DNA from: Chlorokybus atmophyticus
Lineage: Eukaryota > Streptophyta > Chlorokybophyceae > Chlorokybales > Chlorokybaceae
DNA length: 64,000 nt
Direction: 5' to 3'
Assembly: GCA_009103225.1 (NCBI GenBank)
Contig: RHPI01002069.1
Location: 832,802-896,801, forward strand
A program made the position numbers and the translations under genes. The notes under the pieces were generated by a model. That model did not search any database and was not told the DNA's origin. It saw only the letters and a program-made list of their open reading frames with translations. This document shows, in pieces, positions 34,701 through 46,806 of this stretch (positions within the stretch are counted from its first letter, which is position 1; every line of letters starts with the position of its first letter).

Positions 34701-35651
34701 TAAATTACGGCACCCGCAAGCGAAAGAGCAGGAGAGCTTGGCATGAGGCAGGCCCAGGCGTTGATGTAGTAAAAGCGAATGGTAAGCGTGTTGATAGCAT
34801 GCTTACACGGCTTATGTCCTCATGACAGATTGCTGTGCTGAGTAATTGACTTGTCGTGACTGCATCATCAATGTGAATGCTAATAAGTTGTTACAAACCT
34901 TGTCAGTTGCAGCTGCAGCAACTGCTGCTGCTGCACACCAACAGTGGCCACCGTCATTCAAGAGCAGCGAGCAGCAGCGTGTCAGGTCGGTGACTAATTT
35001 TGACTACGTGCGCTGAATTGACTATTCAATTCAGCGCCTTCTGTGTGCCAGCCTGCAACATTACCCTTTTGCAACAGCATCACTGCCGTCCTGACTTAAT
35101 CTATTTTCTATTGCAGGCTGCGCATGAAAATACAAGAAACCAAGCTGCGGTTGGAGCAACAGCAGGCGTGTGAGCGTGATCAAGCATCTTTGGTAGACGG
35201 CGGAGGAGACCAGTCTGCTGCGATAGTGCCATACACGCGTGTGCACAGCATGGTGGATGCTGAGGACACGGCAATTGAACAGCTGTTGCGCCAAGGGGTA
35301 TGTTGCTGTTGCCAATGTATTTGTGTTGGCATGTGAATGTGTGAATGTGGTTGTCTTGACACAATCGTGGCGACGCAGGTGCCGGAAGCAAACATTGAAT
35401 CTACGCGCAACGTTGTCAAGCTGGCTGCAATGTGGCAAGCTGCTGGTGATGTTGCGCTTCGCGAGGACACGGAGATATTGGACAAAGAGCTTGCGGCTTA
35501 CATTCGCAGCGATGCCGAGGTACAACAGCACAATTTGATCATTCCAACATGCTGCTGTTGGCACGTGATGTTTGTATGTGTTGATATGCATGTGCTATGG
35601 CAGGTCAGAATTGTGCAGCAGATGGAGGACGTGGCTGAAAAGGATACTTGA
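31725..35651 (+). CDS. TFIIB/BRF-family transcription factor, plant type
   Basis: General transcription factor of the TFIIB superfamily. Exon 1 (31725-31805) ends ICE and exon 2 (from 32738) begins ACGWV, so the splice rebuilds a zinc ribbon: CDKCG, then 15 residues, then CEACG. The intron of 932 bp that interrupts it is the longest in the gene. Later exons give a cyclin-type repeat region: RVKEFAARIRLS, WLDILSGACLHLAALQSNVP, SSVYIVARAYTRLVAHL, GINPEAYLVRAAGVV, LLLRARLLLALAKR, DDETVCQALYVSKHTVHQRV. Around 34431 LFSEARKLPWGGSINARNI follows. A basic patch (GTRKRKSRRAW) and a long C-terminal part come next. The tail (EILDKELAAYIRSDAEV then VRIVQQMEDVAEKDT) has the spacing of the BRF1 homology block, so the protein resembles BRF1 or plant PTF2-like factors more than TFIIB itself. 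The exon borders around 34400-34600 are the least certain. Confidence 0.75.
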
Positions 35652-36501
35652 CTTGTCTACATAGAGAACCTTGACGCATATACGGATCTTTCCATGTTCA
35701 TTGCAGCTGTTTGGCAATTGCAGATGATTGCCAGTCAGATGTGTTGATAAGTACAATGCACTCTACGCTCTAGGTGTGAAAATATTGAAGGCGGTTATTT
35801 TGTGTAATGAGGTGTTATATGCCTTTTGCTGCCAAGACGTTTGGTATACAGAATATCATTGCGTCGCTTGTGATGGCTGGCGGACACTGTCTTACCACCA
35901 GACCATAATGTGCAACTATTGCTGAGAATTGTCCACTATACCTCAAAATGTATAGATAGCCAGTTGACATTGGCATGTTTGTAAAAGCCGGACAATTCCA
36001 AGTGTTTGGTATTGTAGATGGCACTTGATTGCTGTTTTAACTGTTTGTGCACCGCGTAATTCCAAGGTGGCAATAATGGTTGCCCTACATTGTGCCGGTC
36101 GTCCAGGGGTCGTGTCAGTTGTGTCAGATTGCTTTGTGCACACGAAAGGTGGAAGCCAGCAAATACTATTAACAATGATGCACAAGACTGATACATGCTG
36201 CATTATGATTTGTATGCACATGTACCATGTGAGCAGAAGATAAATCAATTATGCATAGCAAACAGCAGAGTTCCATTCATGCGTCCAGCTGCACACATTA
36301 CCATCCGCCAAGACAATGTATCTTCTGCCCATAGCATCCTGGCTTTGTTTTTGCCAACAGGCGCTTATCTATACAGTTACAGTAACTAGTACACAGTTGA
36401 TACACAACAAATGCATCATGCACTGCTCGAAGTACAGTGCCTAACGTACAATCCTACCTCACACATCGCCAGTAAGTCATGCAGTTCAGCCATGAACACT
36501 T
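35652..36501. other. convergent intergenic region
   Basis: Lies between the TFIIB/BRF-like gene and the SWEET gene, which end towards each other. No coding sequence recognised. Confidence 0.5.
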
Positions 36502-37910
36502 CTACACGCGCTTCGCAACCTTGCCAGCAGCTACCAACTCCTCTGCTTCTCTCACAACCGGCGCCGATTTGGCTATGCCGTACATAGCGAAGAGTGCCAT
36601 CTGTATGGTGGCCAGCGACAAGCCGATGCCGTTCGGGACATAGATCATCGGATCGTGGGCGACCAATGCGCCATACGCCGACCACGCCATTGCGTTGCAA
36701 AATGTGGCTAGCGACATTGCGAATGGCATGGAGGCTGTGGACTTCTCCTTGATGACTGCAGAGTGAACCACAATTGAGCAAGGCATATACCACTGCTAAC
36801 ATCCTTTGCCTCTGTAAAGGATCGAGTAACTTGTTGAACCTCACTCACCTGTTGACATTGCAGCAAGTGGAGACCCCATCAGGATGATGGCCATCGTGCA
36901 TCCAAGCAGGCCAATGCCGGTGATTGAGGTGGGTGCGCTTAACATCGTGGCCATACCAGCTGCCGCAGCTGCAACCCCTGCAGCCCCTGTAAACACACAT
37001 GCAACCACGCACATCAGTTGATGCATACTTGTGGTGAGTATCAGATAAGCAGCGCAGTTGGGTCGGAGTTGGGTTTATTACCAACCTGCATAGTATTTGT
37101 TGAGCGACTGCGAGCTGTTGGTCGCGAAGACGTAAGTGTAGTATGTGCCGAACAAGAGGCCGGAGACATTAGGTGCAAGCACTGTCAAGTCACTCTTAAG
37201 CACACCGTACAGCGTCCAGACCAGACAGTTGGTCGCCAAAGAGACAAACGGAAGCGGCGACAGATTGCCAACGGACCTATCTGCCTTGATCTGCGCCACT
37301 GTCTTGAATCTGCATGAGGTTGTTGTCTCAACCCATTGCACTTCTAGCGTTGTGCTAGCAAGATATGACTCGGGTGCAGCAATAAGAAATGCATGCAAGC
37401 AAGTTGTGCTTACCCTGACAGCTGCATGAACAGGAAGCATGCTGGAGGGAGCACCGACAAGACTTGCACCGCCAGCGGTGATAGCGCAGGGCCGAGGTTG
37501 GTAGCAGCGGCTGCAGCGGCGGTCACCGACGTCTTCTCCGCAGCCGCAGCTTGAGCCATGGCAGGGGCGCAGGCCATGGAGGCAAACATCAGGCCTGTCG
37601 CTTGGGCGATGCTCGGCATTGGCTGCCTGCGGTGCTTGTCGTCCTTCTCCTTCTCCTTCTCCTCAACCTCCTCCTTGGTGGTGGTGCTGCTGCTGCTGCT
37701 GTTGCTGACGCAGTGAACTCCAGCTGCCGGTGAAGCAGTCCGCATGTTTTCCCGCCACGACCGCCCTCCTGACGACGAGCACGGCCTCATTGCGTCCGAC
37801 ATTCTGCTCTTAGGCCCGACCCTCGTCAGCGAACCCCTCGACAATGTCGCCGCCGCCGCCGCCGCCGGCCACACCCGAGGCCCCAACACGCTCATTAGTG
37901 CTGCTGCCAT
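36502..37910 (-). CDS. SWEET-family sugar transporter with long N-terminal extension
   Basis: Bidirectional sugar uniporter family with two triple-helix MtN3 bundles. Exons: 37910 to about 37412; about 37311-37086; about 36987-36850; about 36760-36502. The first bundle has LFMQLSG-FKTVAQIKADRSVGNLSPLPF and LVWTLYGVLKSDLTVLAPN. The second has GSPLAAMST-VIKEKSTASMPFAMSLATF and WSAYGALVAHDPMIYVPN. Both loops end in the conserved P-N of the family. The short C-terminal tail ends KVAKRV. The N-terminus is unusual. If ATG 37910 is used, about 140 residues precede the first helix: an Ala/Arg/Ser-rich stretch like a plastid transit peptide, then an acidic Lys/Glu run, then a second hydrophobic segment ending APAMAQAAAA. 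ATG 37745 gives a shorter form without the transit-like part. Confidence 0.85.
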
Positions 37911-38662
37911 GCTTGCCAGCTGTCAGGCAGTCGAAGCTGGGGCAGGTCGTTGCACAACTAGTCAAGCTGTGCTGCTGTACAAGCAAGCTGCGCACAAGCA
38001 CAATGCTCAGTGGTTGTTGGTAAATGAGGGAAAACATTACATACACACATACATGTACATAGGTGTAGTCATACCGTGCGGGTGTTAAGCTTACCGTCGC
38101 TTGTAGGCGCGCTGCCGCTTGCCTTGACCCTGCAGGTTAGCTGGCTACCTGAATGAATTGAATTCGCCACGCGCTATTCAGATGATCTCTCACTTGCACA
38201 ATCTATCACTGTCACTCTCAACAACACAACTCCACGCGTCCTCCCAACACCAGCAGCACAGCACTGCTCGACGAGCACGCGCCTACCAAAGCAACCAAAG
38301 TAAGCAGCAACACGAGTAGATGTTATGCTGCTACTGCTTCTGCACACCCACCAAAGGCAACTCGCCAACACTTCTACACAGTGAAAACAGAGTGCAGTAC
38401 GTCACTCAGCAACTCACTGCACGCACACAGGTGGCAACGCAGCTGCTTTGAGGCTCAGTTCTGAATCGGCGCACCAACAGAATATCAACATCATTTGGCG
38501 CCAGCGCGCTGCCGATCGCTTGGATATTCACACCCAGTTCACCAGATCTGATCGGGGTTGCTGCGGGGGCCGCGGAGATCACGTTCTGGCTCAGCTTGCT
38601 TCGATTGCGTCTTGTCAACCCAGATCGACTGTTTTAGGGTTTGCTGCTAGGTTGTGGTAAGC
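37911..38662. promoter_or_regulatory. divergent spacer between SWEET and bTHX genes
   Basis: About 750 bp between two divergent starts, with no supported exon. Probably holds both promoters. No TATA box could be assigned with confidence. Confidence 0.4.
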
Positions 38663-39587
38663 ATGGGCAGAGTGTCAGCCATGTGGGCGGCGGCGGCGAG
38701 GGTTGGTGGAGGACTCGCCGCGCGGCGTTTGCAGCAGGCCGCAACTCTTGCGACAGCTGCGTCTGCTTCTGCTGCTGTGGGCGTGACTGCTGCCGCGAGT
38801 AGCGAGGGCTTGAGGGACAGCCCCGGCACCAGCACTGCATTCGCTCACTCGTGGAGGTTTGCCCTTGAGGAACGGAGCACGGATTGGTTGCTGGAAGACG
38901 ACATCCCAGGCCCGCACGGTACGCCTGTTGCAATACACTGGTATTCCGTTGCTCAATTACCATCCAGTGCATGCAGTCAGTTGCACATGTAGTAGGGACG
39001 CAATGCATGATATAAAAAGCAATATTGCAACTGAAGTTACGACTGTCTTGATGCAGACGGGCAATTTACTACACCTTCATTGCACATTGTCATCCTTATT
39101 TTGAATGCTTTGTGTCCTTGTTGTTGTTGTAAACTTGTCCAACTGCACTCGATGCTGCCTTGTGATCACATAACCCAACAGAACTGCTCGGGGTACAATG
39201 CAGGCAGCACACCTTGCACTCAACATGTTTACACTCAAACGATGTTGCATGTCTGCCCTATTGTGCTCTAGATCATAGAGCATAGAAAGGGCAGTGATGA
39301 AGCTTGCCGTGTATGCAGTTGTGTTGATGGGGCGTGGCGACAAGCGCACCAAGAGGGGAAAGCGGTTTAGGCATTCGTATGGCAAGGTGCGGGACATCTC
39401 AACACATGACCAATGTGACATGTGCACATGGTATACCACTGCAATCACCAGCTGACACGCTTGCATGCTGTGTGCACAGAGTAGGCCGCACCACACGAAC
39501 AAACAGCGTCATCTTCCTACCTTGCCAGTGCGGCCAGTGCAGCCACAACTACCAGCAGCAGGTGATGCGGTGGCGGGCCCCATGTGA
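38663..39587 (+). CDS. organellar ribosomal protein bTHX (S31) precursor
   Basis: Small-subunit ribosomal protein of bacterial Thx type. Three exons by phase: 38663 to about 38920, about 39333-39390, and about 39480-39587. Exon 1 gives an Ala/Arg-rich presequence (MWAAAARVGGGLAARRLQQ) and ends phase 1. The next exon restores the frame as VVLMGRGDKRTKRGKRFRHSYGK, and the third begins SRP. GRGDKRTKRGKRFxxSYGxSRP is the diagnostic Thx motif. Beyond it is a tail of about 30 residues (Pro/Ala-rich) not found in the very short bacterial protein. The presequence is compatible with mitochondrion or plastid. Plant mitochondrial bTHX is the closest form I know. Confidence 0.8.
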
Positions 39588-40095
39588 CTCCACTGCACCA
39601 GCTGCCAGCCCATGCACAGCATGTGCACCTATGAGTGCAGCACGCTCTCCCAAATTGTCACACCAATGGCTATCTGCACTGTTACCAACAGCTTGTTGTT
39701 GACAGTCGGAATATGCAAGATCTTTGCCTAATTTTTGCTAGATGCATGCAGCTTACAACAGCACTGCCTGCGATTGTTGCTGGTGAGTCAACTTCGCCAA
39801 TCATCGGACATTTGCCCTATCCACACGTGAATGTGCAGTTTGGTTAAGACCCAGGTACCCAATGAATTGAACATATCTAGATGGTGGAGACGCCCAGCAA
39901 GTTTATGTGCTGCTTTCGCCGCGTCATTTGCCAGAACCATAGCATACAACCCATTGCACTTGTACACGTGCGGATATGCACAGCAAGTTACTGTCCATCG
40001 CTAAGTGAAATGGGTTTTCTCACTGGTACACTTGCAAAACTGATGCCGCCGCCGTTAATGACACCATCACCATGGACTGGCGGCTACTGTCTTCA
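39588..40095. other. convergent intergenic region
   Basis: Between the 3' ends of the bTHX and SLC35F-like genes. No coding sequence recognised. Confidence 0.45.
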
Positions 40096-42866
40096 TCACA
40101 CTTTCCTTGGGGTTAAGTCATTGTCCCAGGAGTACACCTCGAAGTCAGAATCGTCGCCGTCCCAGTCGTGCATGGAAGAATGTCTGCTTCTGCACAATAC
40201 CCAAAACCGCAGTTGACAGTGAGAACAACATTACAACATGTTGAACTCCACAGTCAGCATATGCTTGAAGTTGGCAGTGCGCAACACTGATGCCCACTGA
40301 ACAGGTACCCTTTGCCGACGAGCCCTGCAAGCTCATCATCGGTGCCATCTCCACTGCCACCACCGCTTAATGCCATGTGTGTGCGATGCATGGGCAGACC
40401 ACTGGGCAAGAGAGGTACGGTAAGCAGATGTCCTTTGCAGATTGTGCAGGCAAGCAGATGGGAAAGTGCACACACGAACTCACCCGCTGTTGTACAAGCC
40501 CAACCCCGCCGCAACAACCGCAAAGGCTCCAAAGTATCCAAGGGGGATCTGGACAACATCATTATGATGGTCAGCACGTGATGAAACCACCATGCAGTGT
40601 TGTGCACGTCAAGGTGAGAGTCAACAGCAGGTGGAAGTCAACATCGATAGCTTACTGGTTGTTGGAAAAGGACTGTGCGCGCGACGACTGCCCAGCCGTC
40701 TGATGTGAGCAGGGACAGGTTAAACATGGCAGATCCATAACGGAGCAGCATGACCGGCACCAGGGAGTAGAATGCGAATAGGGAGGAGAAGAACAGTATG
40801 AAGGGAAACACCTGTGACGGAGCAGCCAGCAGGGTCACTACTATGTCGCTCATGTAGCATGAATAAGGCATGCTTTCATGCAACTTGCTGCTTTACCACT
40901 GATGGCTGCCAGTTGATGGCCGCTAATCGCCCGCGCTCAAGGACTGAACTGGGAGCTAGTCAAGGTTTCCTGCTGTAACATGGCATCGCATGCGTAAACA
41001 TGCAACAGAGTCACGAGCAGTTGGGCTGAGTCAGGATACAGTTGCGTGAGGCTGACCAAACCACCATAACACCCGATCATGGACAGGATCTCCTCTTTGG
41101 ACACTGAACCCAACAACTTTTCCTGCAATGACAGCCACTCGCTTACTTTGTAAGCACAGCTGCAAAGCGGTGACAATGCACACACAAGCAACAACCTGCC
41201 AGACATTGGATATGGCATACAGCACAGCCCCCATCAGGCAGAGTGCGTCACCAAGCATAGGTCGCGGCCCGCCTGATGAACAGAACAGAACATGTAGCAC
41301 GCAGTTCAATGGTGATGTTCAATGGTGATGTTCAAAGGAGTGCAGTGCAGCATAGTGCACACACACACACCCGGAACAGAGCCGCCAGTGACGTCTGTGA
41401 TAACCAGCCCAAATATGCCCCCGAGGCAAAGCGCCACACCGGCATAATGCCTTCGGCTGTAGCGGGCACCCAGGGAGAAGGTTGTCAGCGCCAGGACGCA
41501 AGGCACACTGAAGCAGTCCAACAGCATCACGGAGGTTATTGAGGTGTACTGGTATGCCTGCACGACTGAACACGACAACTGAGTTATACACGTACATGCG
41601 ACAGCGCATATGTCTACTCAACTACTTCATCAAACAACAAACCAGTTCAAAGTTGGCGGTATACAAGCTCATGTCAACCCATGCTTGCCTAGGAAGTTAG
41701 CTTCCACGTCCAACAAGCCCAATATGGCATACTTCCACCACGCATACTGCAGGAAGCACATGTTAATACACAAACTGCAGCAAACAGTGGGCCGTTTCAA
41801 CAGCCAGTTTCAAGATAGACTCATCGAGCTTACTGTAGGCTTCTGGCGTCGGTACAACTGGATGCTCCCGTACACAACAGCCAGCAGCACATAGTTGGCA
41901 AACGACTGCGTTGTCGGCACATCAATGCCTGTCACAAGCAGGATTAGCAAGTCAAGCACAGCAAGACAACACAGCAGAGGGGAACTCGGCCTTGAGGATA
42001 CCTTGCATGTGCTGGAGTGGAGACAGGACTGCGCTACATACCTTTGAGCGAGAGCGTCTGTGAGCTGATCCCTGTCAACGTGATGAGTACCGACAGCCCC
42101 TGCCCAAGTAGCAAGCCTGCTACACGGGGGTGCCACTGTTTGTACCCACGCAACGCCGCTACTGCTGCCGACCTCAACCGATGCGAGATAGTATCCTCTT
42201 TGTCGCCAGCTCCATTGACCGCTGCTGGTGCAGGGCCCACGGGAGACTCCTCCAGCTCAAAACTGCATCAAGTACAGAAGTTGTTGCCTTGACTCCCATG
42301 TCGTACACACACAGACACACGCACACTGGCTGACCAATGCATACACACGCACACATGCGTGCGTGTGTGTGCCTTGGTCATACACGTGCTTACAAAGACA
42401 TAGTTTTGTCACTGTAGTTACCGAAGGTATCTAAAGCCTAGACATGCATGCACGACAGAACGGCATTGGCATGTTGCAGTGCTGACCGCCAGCATGAACT
42501 GACTCAGGTCAGCGAGCATGCTGCTGATAATCGCAGCTGAATGCTGACAATCGCCGAACTCACGGACTTATAACTTCGTTGCTCAGCGAACCATCGCTGG
42601 GGGGTAAAGCTAAATACGTGGACACAGTGCTTGCTCTGGTGAACAAGCACTGGTTGCCTACCTCACCAAGCACCTTGAGTGTTCAAGATATCACGCAGCA
42701 TGCATGACGCCCCCACACAATTTACATTTACCAGCATGTCCACTACAACAACCCAGCAGCGTTGCAAGAGCAAGAAGAGAGCGTAGACTAGTCTTTCAAC
42801 TCGCTCGTACCTTTCAAGCAACGCCCCGCCGCTGGTGCTAGCGCGCCCAGCCGTCCCGCCGTTCAT
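40096..42866 (-). CDS. SLC35F-like solute carrier (drug/metabolite transporter superfamily)
   Basis: Ten-helix membrane carrier of the SLC35F group. About ten exons. Exon 1 (42866 to about 42811) gives MNGGTAGRASTSGGALLE and ends phase 2. Exon 2 continues SFELEESPVGPAPAAVNG and the first helix (RVAGLLLGQGLSVLITLTGISSQTL). Later exons give SFANYVLLAVVYG, WWKYAILGLLDVEANFL (family signature), YTSITSVMLLDCFSVPCVL, RRHYAGVALCLGGIFGLVI, GDALCLMGAVLYAISNVWQEKLL, LERGRLAAINWQPS, FFSSLFAFYSLVPVML, SDGWAVVARTVLF and IPLGYFGAFAVVAAGLGLYN. The last exon encodes a short acidic tail (DWDGDDSDFEVYSWDND) and stops at 40096-40098. The donor after EANFL reads GCAAGC, a GC-AG intron. Substrate is unknown, and a Golgi or endosomal membrane site is inferred from the family. 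Confidence 0.85.
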
Positions 42867-43059
42867 AAGCTGTACGTCCACAAGCTAATTTGAGGCAAGC
42901 AAAGCACAGACTCTAGACAGCGCCGCCGCCGCCCACGCCACTACCGCCGTTACTGCTGCTTCGGTCAGCTTCCACGTGGACTCTGAAGCGTATCTGAGAC
43001 ACGCGCTCACCATCCAAAGGGGCGTAATTAGGGCGCCTTGCTCTCACTAGCTAAGGAGG

Positions 43060-43091
<32 letters not shown>

Positions 43092-43256
43092 GCGGTGGGC
43101 GCTATGTGGGCGAAGCTGTTGTTAGCAAAAACTTGAAGCTGTTTGCGTTTTGTCACTTTTTCTGCACGCCAGAAAGGAAGTTGTGCTTTGCATGCGGGCT
43201 AGTGGGATGGTTGGTCAGCTGCTGGAGGGGAAGCTGCGGTCTTCCAGGAGGCGGTG
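42867..43256. promoter_or_regulatory. divergent spacer between SLC35F-like gene and WDR46, with GGC repeat
   Basis: 390 bp between divergent start codons. It contains an imperfect GGC/GGT run at about 43051-43098, probably in the 5' UTR of WDR46. Likely a shared promoter region. Confidence 0.45.
43051..43098 (+). repeat. GGC trinucleotide microsatellite
   Basis: Roughly 16 codon-length units of GGC with GGT interruptions, upstream of the WDR46 start. Confidence 0.9.
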
Positions 43257-46200
43257 ATGGTGGACGCGGAGGAGGCGCAGGTGGGGGCGGCGGGTGGGGA
43301 TGAAGGTATTGATCCACACAATCAGCCCAAGGCCGTCAAGAGGAAAAGAACCGCAGACGGAGCTGAGATCAGCTTGAGTAAGGGCGATAATGCTAAGGAG
43401 CAGAAGAAGGCGAAAGCTGCTCCTGGGCGCAGTCCAGAGCTGAAAAAACTCTCTCGCAAGTACAGAAATGGTCCAGTTATTGCAACCAAGGTGAGCATGT
43501 TGGCGTGTTGGCGTGTTGGCGTGACATCACTCGTACAATGTGGTACTGGACATCGTAAGCGGGTGTTGATAGGCTTTTGTGCTGCAGTTGAAGTTGGTAC
43601 CGACATAGAGTTTCCTCACATGTAAGTATTGATTTTGTAACAGGCCATCAAGGATAAGAAACTGAAGGGGAAGCTCAAGTCAGTGGAAAGCATCTACGAT
43701 GAGGCAGCAGTGCGGAATGCGCAAGCAGAGAAGGTGTGCAGTCGACTACATGCAGCGAGACATGTCACTGTCACTTCGCAGCACAAGCAGTAACTCTGCA
43801 TGTATAGTGTAGCAAGGGGTGTGCATTGCATGTAAGTGAATCTTAGTTAATCAACAACACCAACATGCCACTCCCAACCAGTGGCTGCTGCCGGCGGAAG
43901 GGGGCTTCTTGGAAGCTGAGGGTCTCGAAAGGACGTACAGATTCAAGCAAGAAGAGGTTGTTGAGGCGCTTGATGCCAATAGCGCGCGCAAAGCATTCAA
44001 CCTCAAGCTTGCAGGTCTGTGGTTACCTAAGTTTGCATGCCAGCTTTTCAGCAAACCTCGAGCGGGCATAGACAAGCGCGTGCAGTGCCATATGTGCAGA
44101 CATCACCAGCACTGACCTTGTATGTTGATCTTTGACCTAACCAGACCTTGGGCCCTACAATGTGGACTTTACGCTGAACGGACGGCACCTGCTGATTGGC
44201 GGAAGGAAGGGCCACATTGCGCTCTTTGATTGGATGCGATTCAAGCCAGTAACAGAGTTACATGTAGGTTACTGGCAGTCACATGCAGCAATGTTCGCGA
44301 GACACATCTGCTGATGATGTGGTATGTGGCAGGTGAAAGAAACCACCAGGGACGTAAAGTTCTTGCACTCGCATCAGTACTTTGCAGTGGCACAAAAAAA
44401 GTGAGTGATTGCAGTGACACAAGATGCCAGATTCCTAAGCACCTTGCATGATGCAATGGTTGACACTGCCGGATTGCCATTCCTGCAGGTATGTGTACAT
44501 CTATGATGACCGAGGCATTGAGCTACATTGCCTGAAGGTGAGAAGTGGCCTGTCTGTAGGTGTTGGACCACTGGTTTGTTCTAACACGGTATCGCCTTGA
44601 CATCATAACAGGAGCATACAGAACCGCACAAGTTAGAGTTTCTTCCCCAGCACTTTCTGCTTTGCAGCATCGGCGCTTCTGGAGTCTTGCATTATCAGGC
44701 AAGTGTTTGTAACAAGCATGATTGTACTGTTGCGATGAAGGCATGGAAGCAGTTGACACCACTAGTTGTTGTGCACAACACTTGTCAGCTGCCCATGCGA
44801 CTGACTCTTATTGCAGGATTCGTCAACAGGCGCCATTGTAGCACAGCACCGCACGCGCCTCGGTCGCTGTGACGTTATGTCTCGCAACCCTTACAACTCG
44901 GTCATCAATCTAGGCCACAGCAATGGCGTGGTATGTGCCAAGTTTGCAACGCAGACTCATGAGAAATATTGCATCTGCGGTTTTAGCGGCCTGCAACTAC
45001 GGACAAATGCAGGTGTCGCTCTGGACTCCCAACTTGACCACTGCTGCAGCAAAGATCTTCTGTCATAAAGGCCCTGTGACAGCAGTCGCAGTGGACCAGG
45101 GTGGTCACAAGCTGGTGACTGCAGGTCTAGATGGGCAGGTAGCCAAGGCCGCTGTGTGTATGCGGTTGTGCAGATTCTTTGTATGCCTGTAAGGCGTTCC
45201 AGCTTGTGTTGATTGCACTGGCTTTTATACAGTTGGCTGCCTACGCAACAGGTGAAAGTTTGGGACATTCGCACATACAAGCCGCTACACAGCTACTTTT
45301 CTGTAACGCCAGCAAAGCATCTAGAGATCAGTCAAAAGGGTATGCTTGGAGTTGGTTACGGACCCCACATTCAGGTATGGCTGCTGTGAGGCATATGCTG
45401 TTCACACATGTCTTGGCTTGACAGCAGCACTATAGATCAAGTATTGGCTCACTCTGTTGTTTTAGGTTTGGAAGGATGCGCTGGACAGAAAGCAGGTGTC
45501 GCCTTACATGAATCACTTGATGCCTGGTGTACAAGTGCAAGACTTTGGTTTCTGTCCTTACGATGATGTCATGGCGGTCGGCCACTCCGCCGGTGTGGCT
45601 TCGCTCATCTTCCCAGGCTCAGGTGTGTAGCCCACTGCTGATGCCTTGATTTTGCTATTGCAGGTATTTCAGACAATCGGCCTTCCTGACATGTTGTCCT
45701 GCAGGCGAGCCCAACTATGATACCTTTGTTGCAAACCCGTACGAGACAAGGAAGCAAAAGCGCGAGGCGGAGGTGCACAGGCTGCTTGACAAGATCCAAC
45801 CGGAGTTGATCACCCTGGACCCAGAGGCTATCACAACAATACAGGTAACCAGGACACATGGGATATGCGCCATGTGTGTGCTGTTGTTGTGAATGGCTTC
45901 CAGGTCATTTGTTGACATGTTGTGTGCGCTGCAGCGGCTTCCGAAAGAGCAGCAGATGGCAATGCAGCGTGAGCAGGAGGAGGCCAACAGGCGCATCATG
46001 ATGGCGAAGGGCCTGAAGTCGGCGATGAAGGACAAAGCCAAGGGCCGGAGCAAGGACTCCAAGAAGTACAAGAAGAAGCAAAGCAACGTCATCGATTCGA
46101 AGTCACTGGAAGTGAGTGTGGCCGACCCATCTTGCATTTGTTGGGCACAACAGTGTCCTCGTGTGGTCTGAGTACCATCTGCCTTGAAGAATGTGCCTTC

Positions 46201-46345
46201 TGACATCTCACACTGTTACGCGTAGGTTGAGGAAAGAGAAAAGGCCAAGAGGCAGGCAGCAGCCAAGGAGGCAGCACAGGATGGACAGAAGAAGAGCAAG
46301 GTACCTGAAGGCATGTCTCCGGCGTTGGCGAGGTTCTATCGGTAG
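43257..46345 (+). CDS. WDR46: WDR46/UTP7 small-subunit processome WD40 protein
   Basis: Nucleolar WD40 protein that holds the 18S pre-rRNA processing complex together. About 13 exons. ATG 43257 opens an acidic then Lys-rich N-terminus ([20 protein letters not shown]). The next exons give [17 protein letters not shown] and [22 protein letters not shown]. Then come family blocks: [25 protein letters not shown]-type, [106 protein letters not shown]. The C-terminal part is the conserved UTP7 domain ([32 protein letters not shown]), with a Lys-rich end ([10 protein letters not shown]). The stop is at 46343-46345. Strong match across the whole length, with the order of blocks preserved. Confidence 0.92.
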
Positions 46346-46806
46346 TTGCCTGTTCCAGTAGTTAGATCTGCCAGGCAAGTAGTGCTTTGATTTCCAGGTT
46401 GTGCGTTGCAAGGCTCCTTGATCTGCAATGCACTGCAGTGTTGCGGCACACGTGTGGCTGTCATGGTGAAGAGACATGCAACATCTGCAGTAGTTTCACA
46501 GCAACCTCCACACGATTTTTCCATGCTCAAATCGAACATGATATCTCCTTGTTGGTGCCTATGGAATCATCTGCGCTCTCGACTGTCTGCTTACATATGG
46601 TACACTGTCATACGAACAGTTTCTAACAAGCCAGCTTGTCGCGACGGTCAGCGCGGAACTGACGTGTCGGGTGACTTGCGCTCTGGTGGTGCACATCTCA
46701 TGCTACACACTCCACCTATACTACCATCCTACATACACTATTCCTACAACCTTTGTCGTGGTGGCCATGTGGTGCACACCAAGACAACAACTTCTGGCAC
46801 AACGCA
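46346..46806. other. convergent intergenic region
   Basis: Between the WDR46 stop and the stop of the minus-strand surface protein. No coding sequence recognised. Confidence 0.5.
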
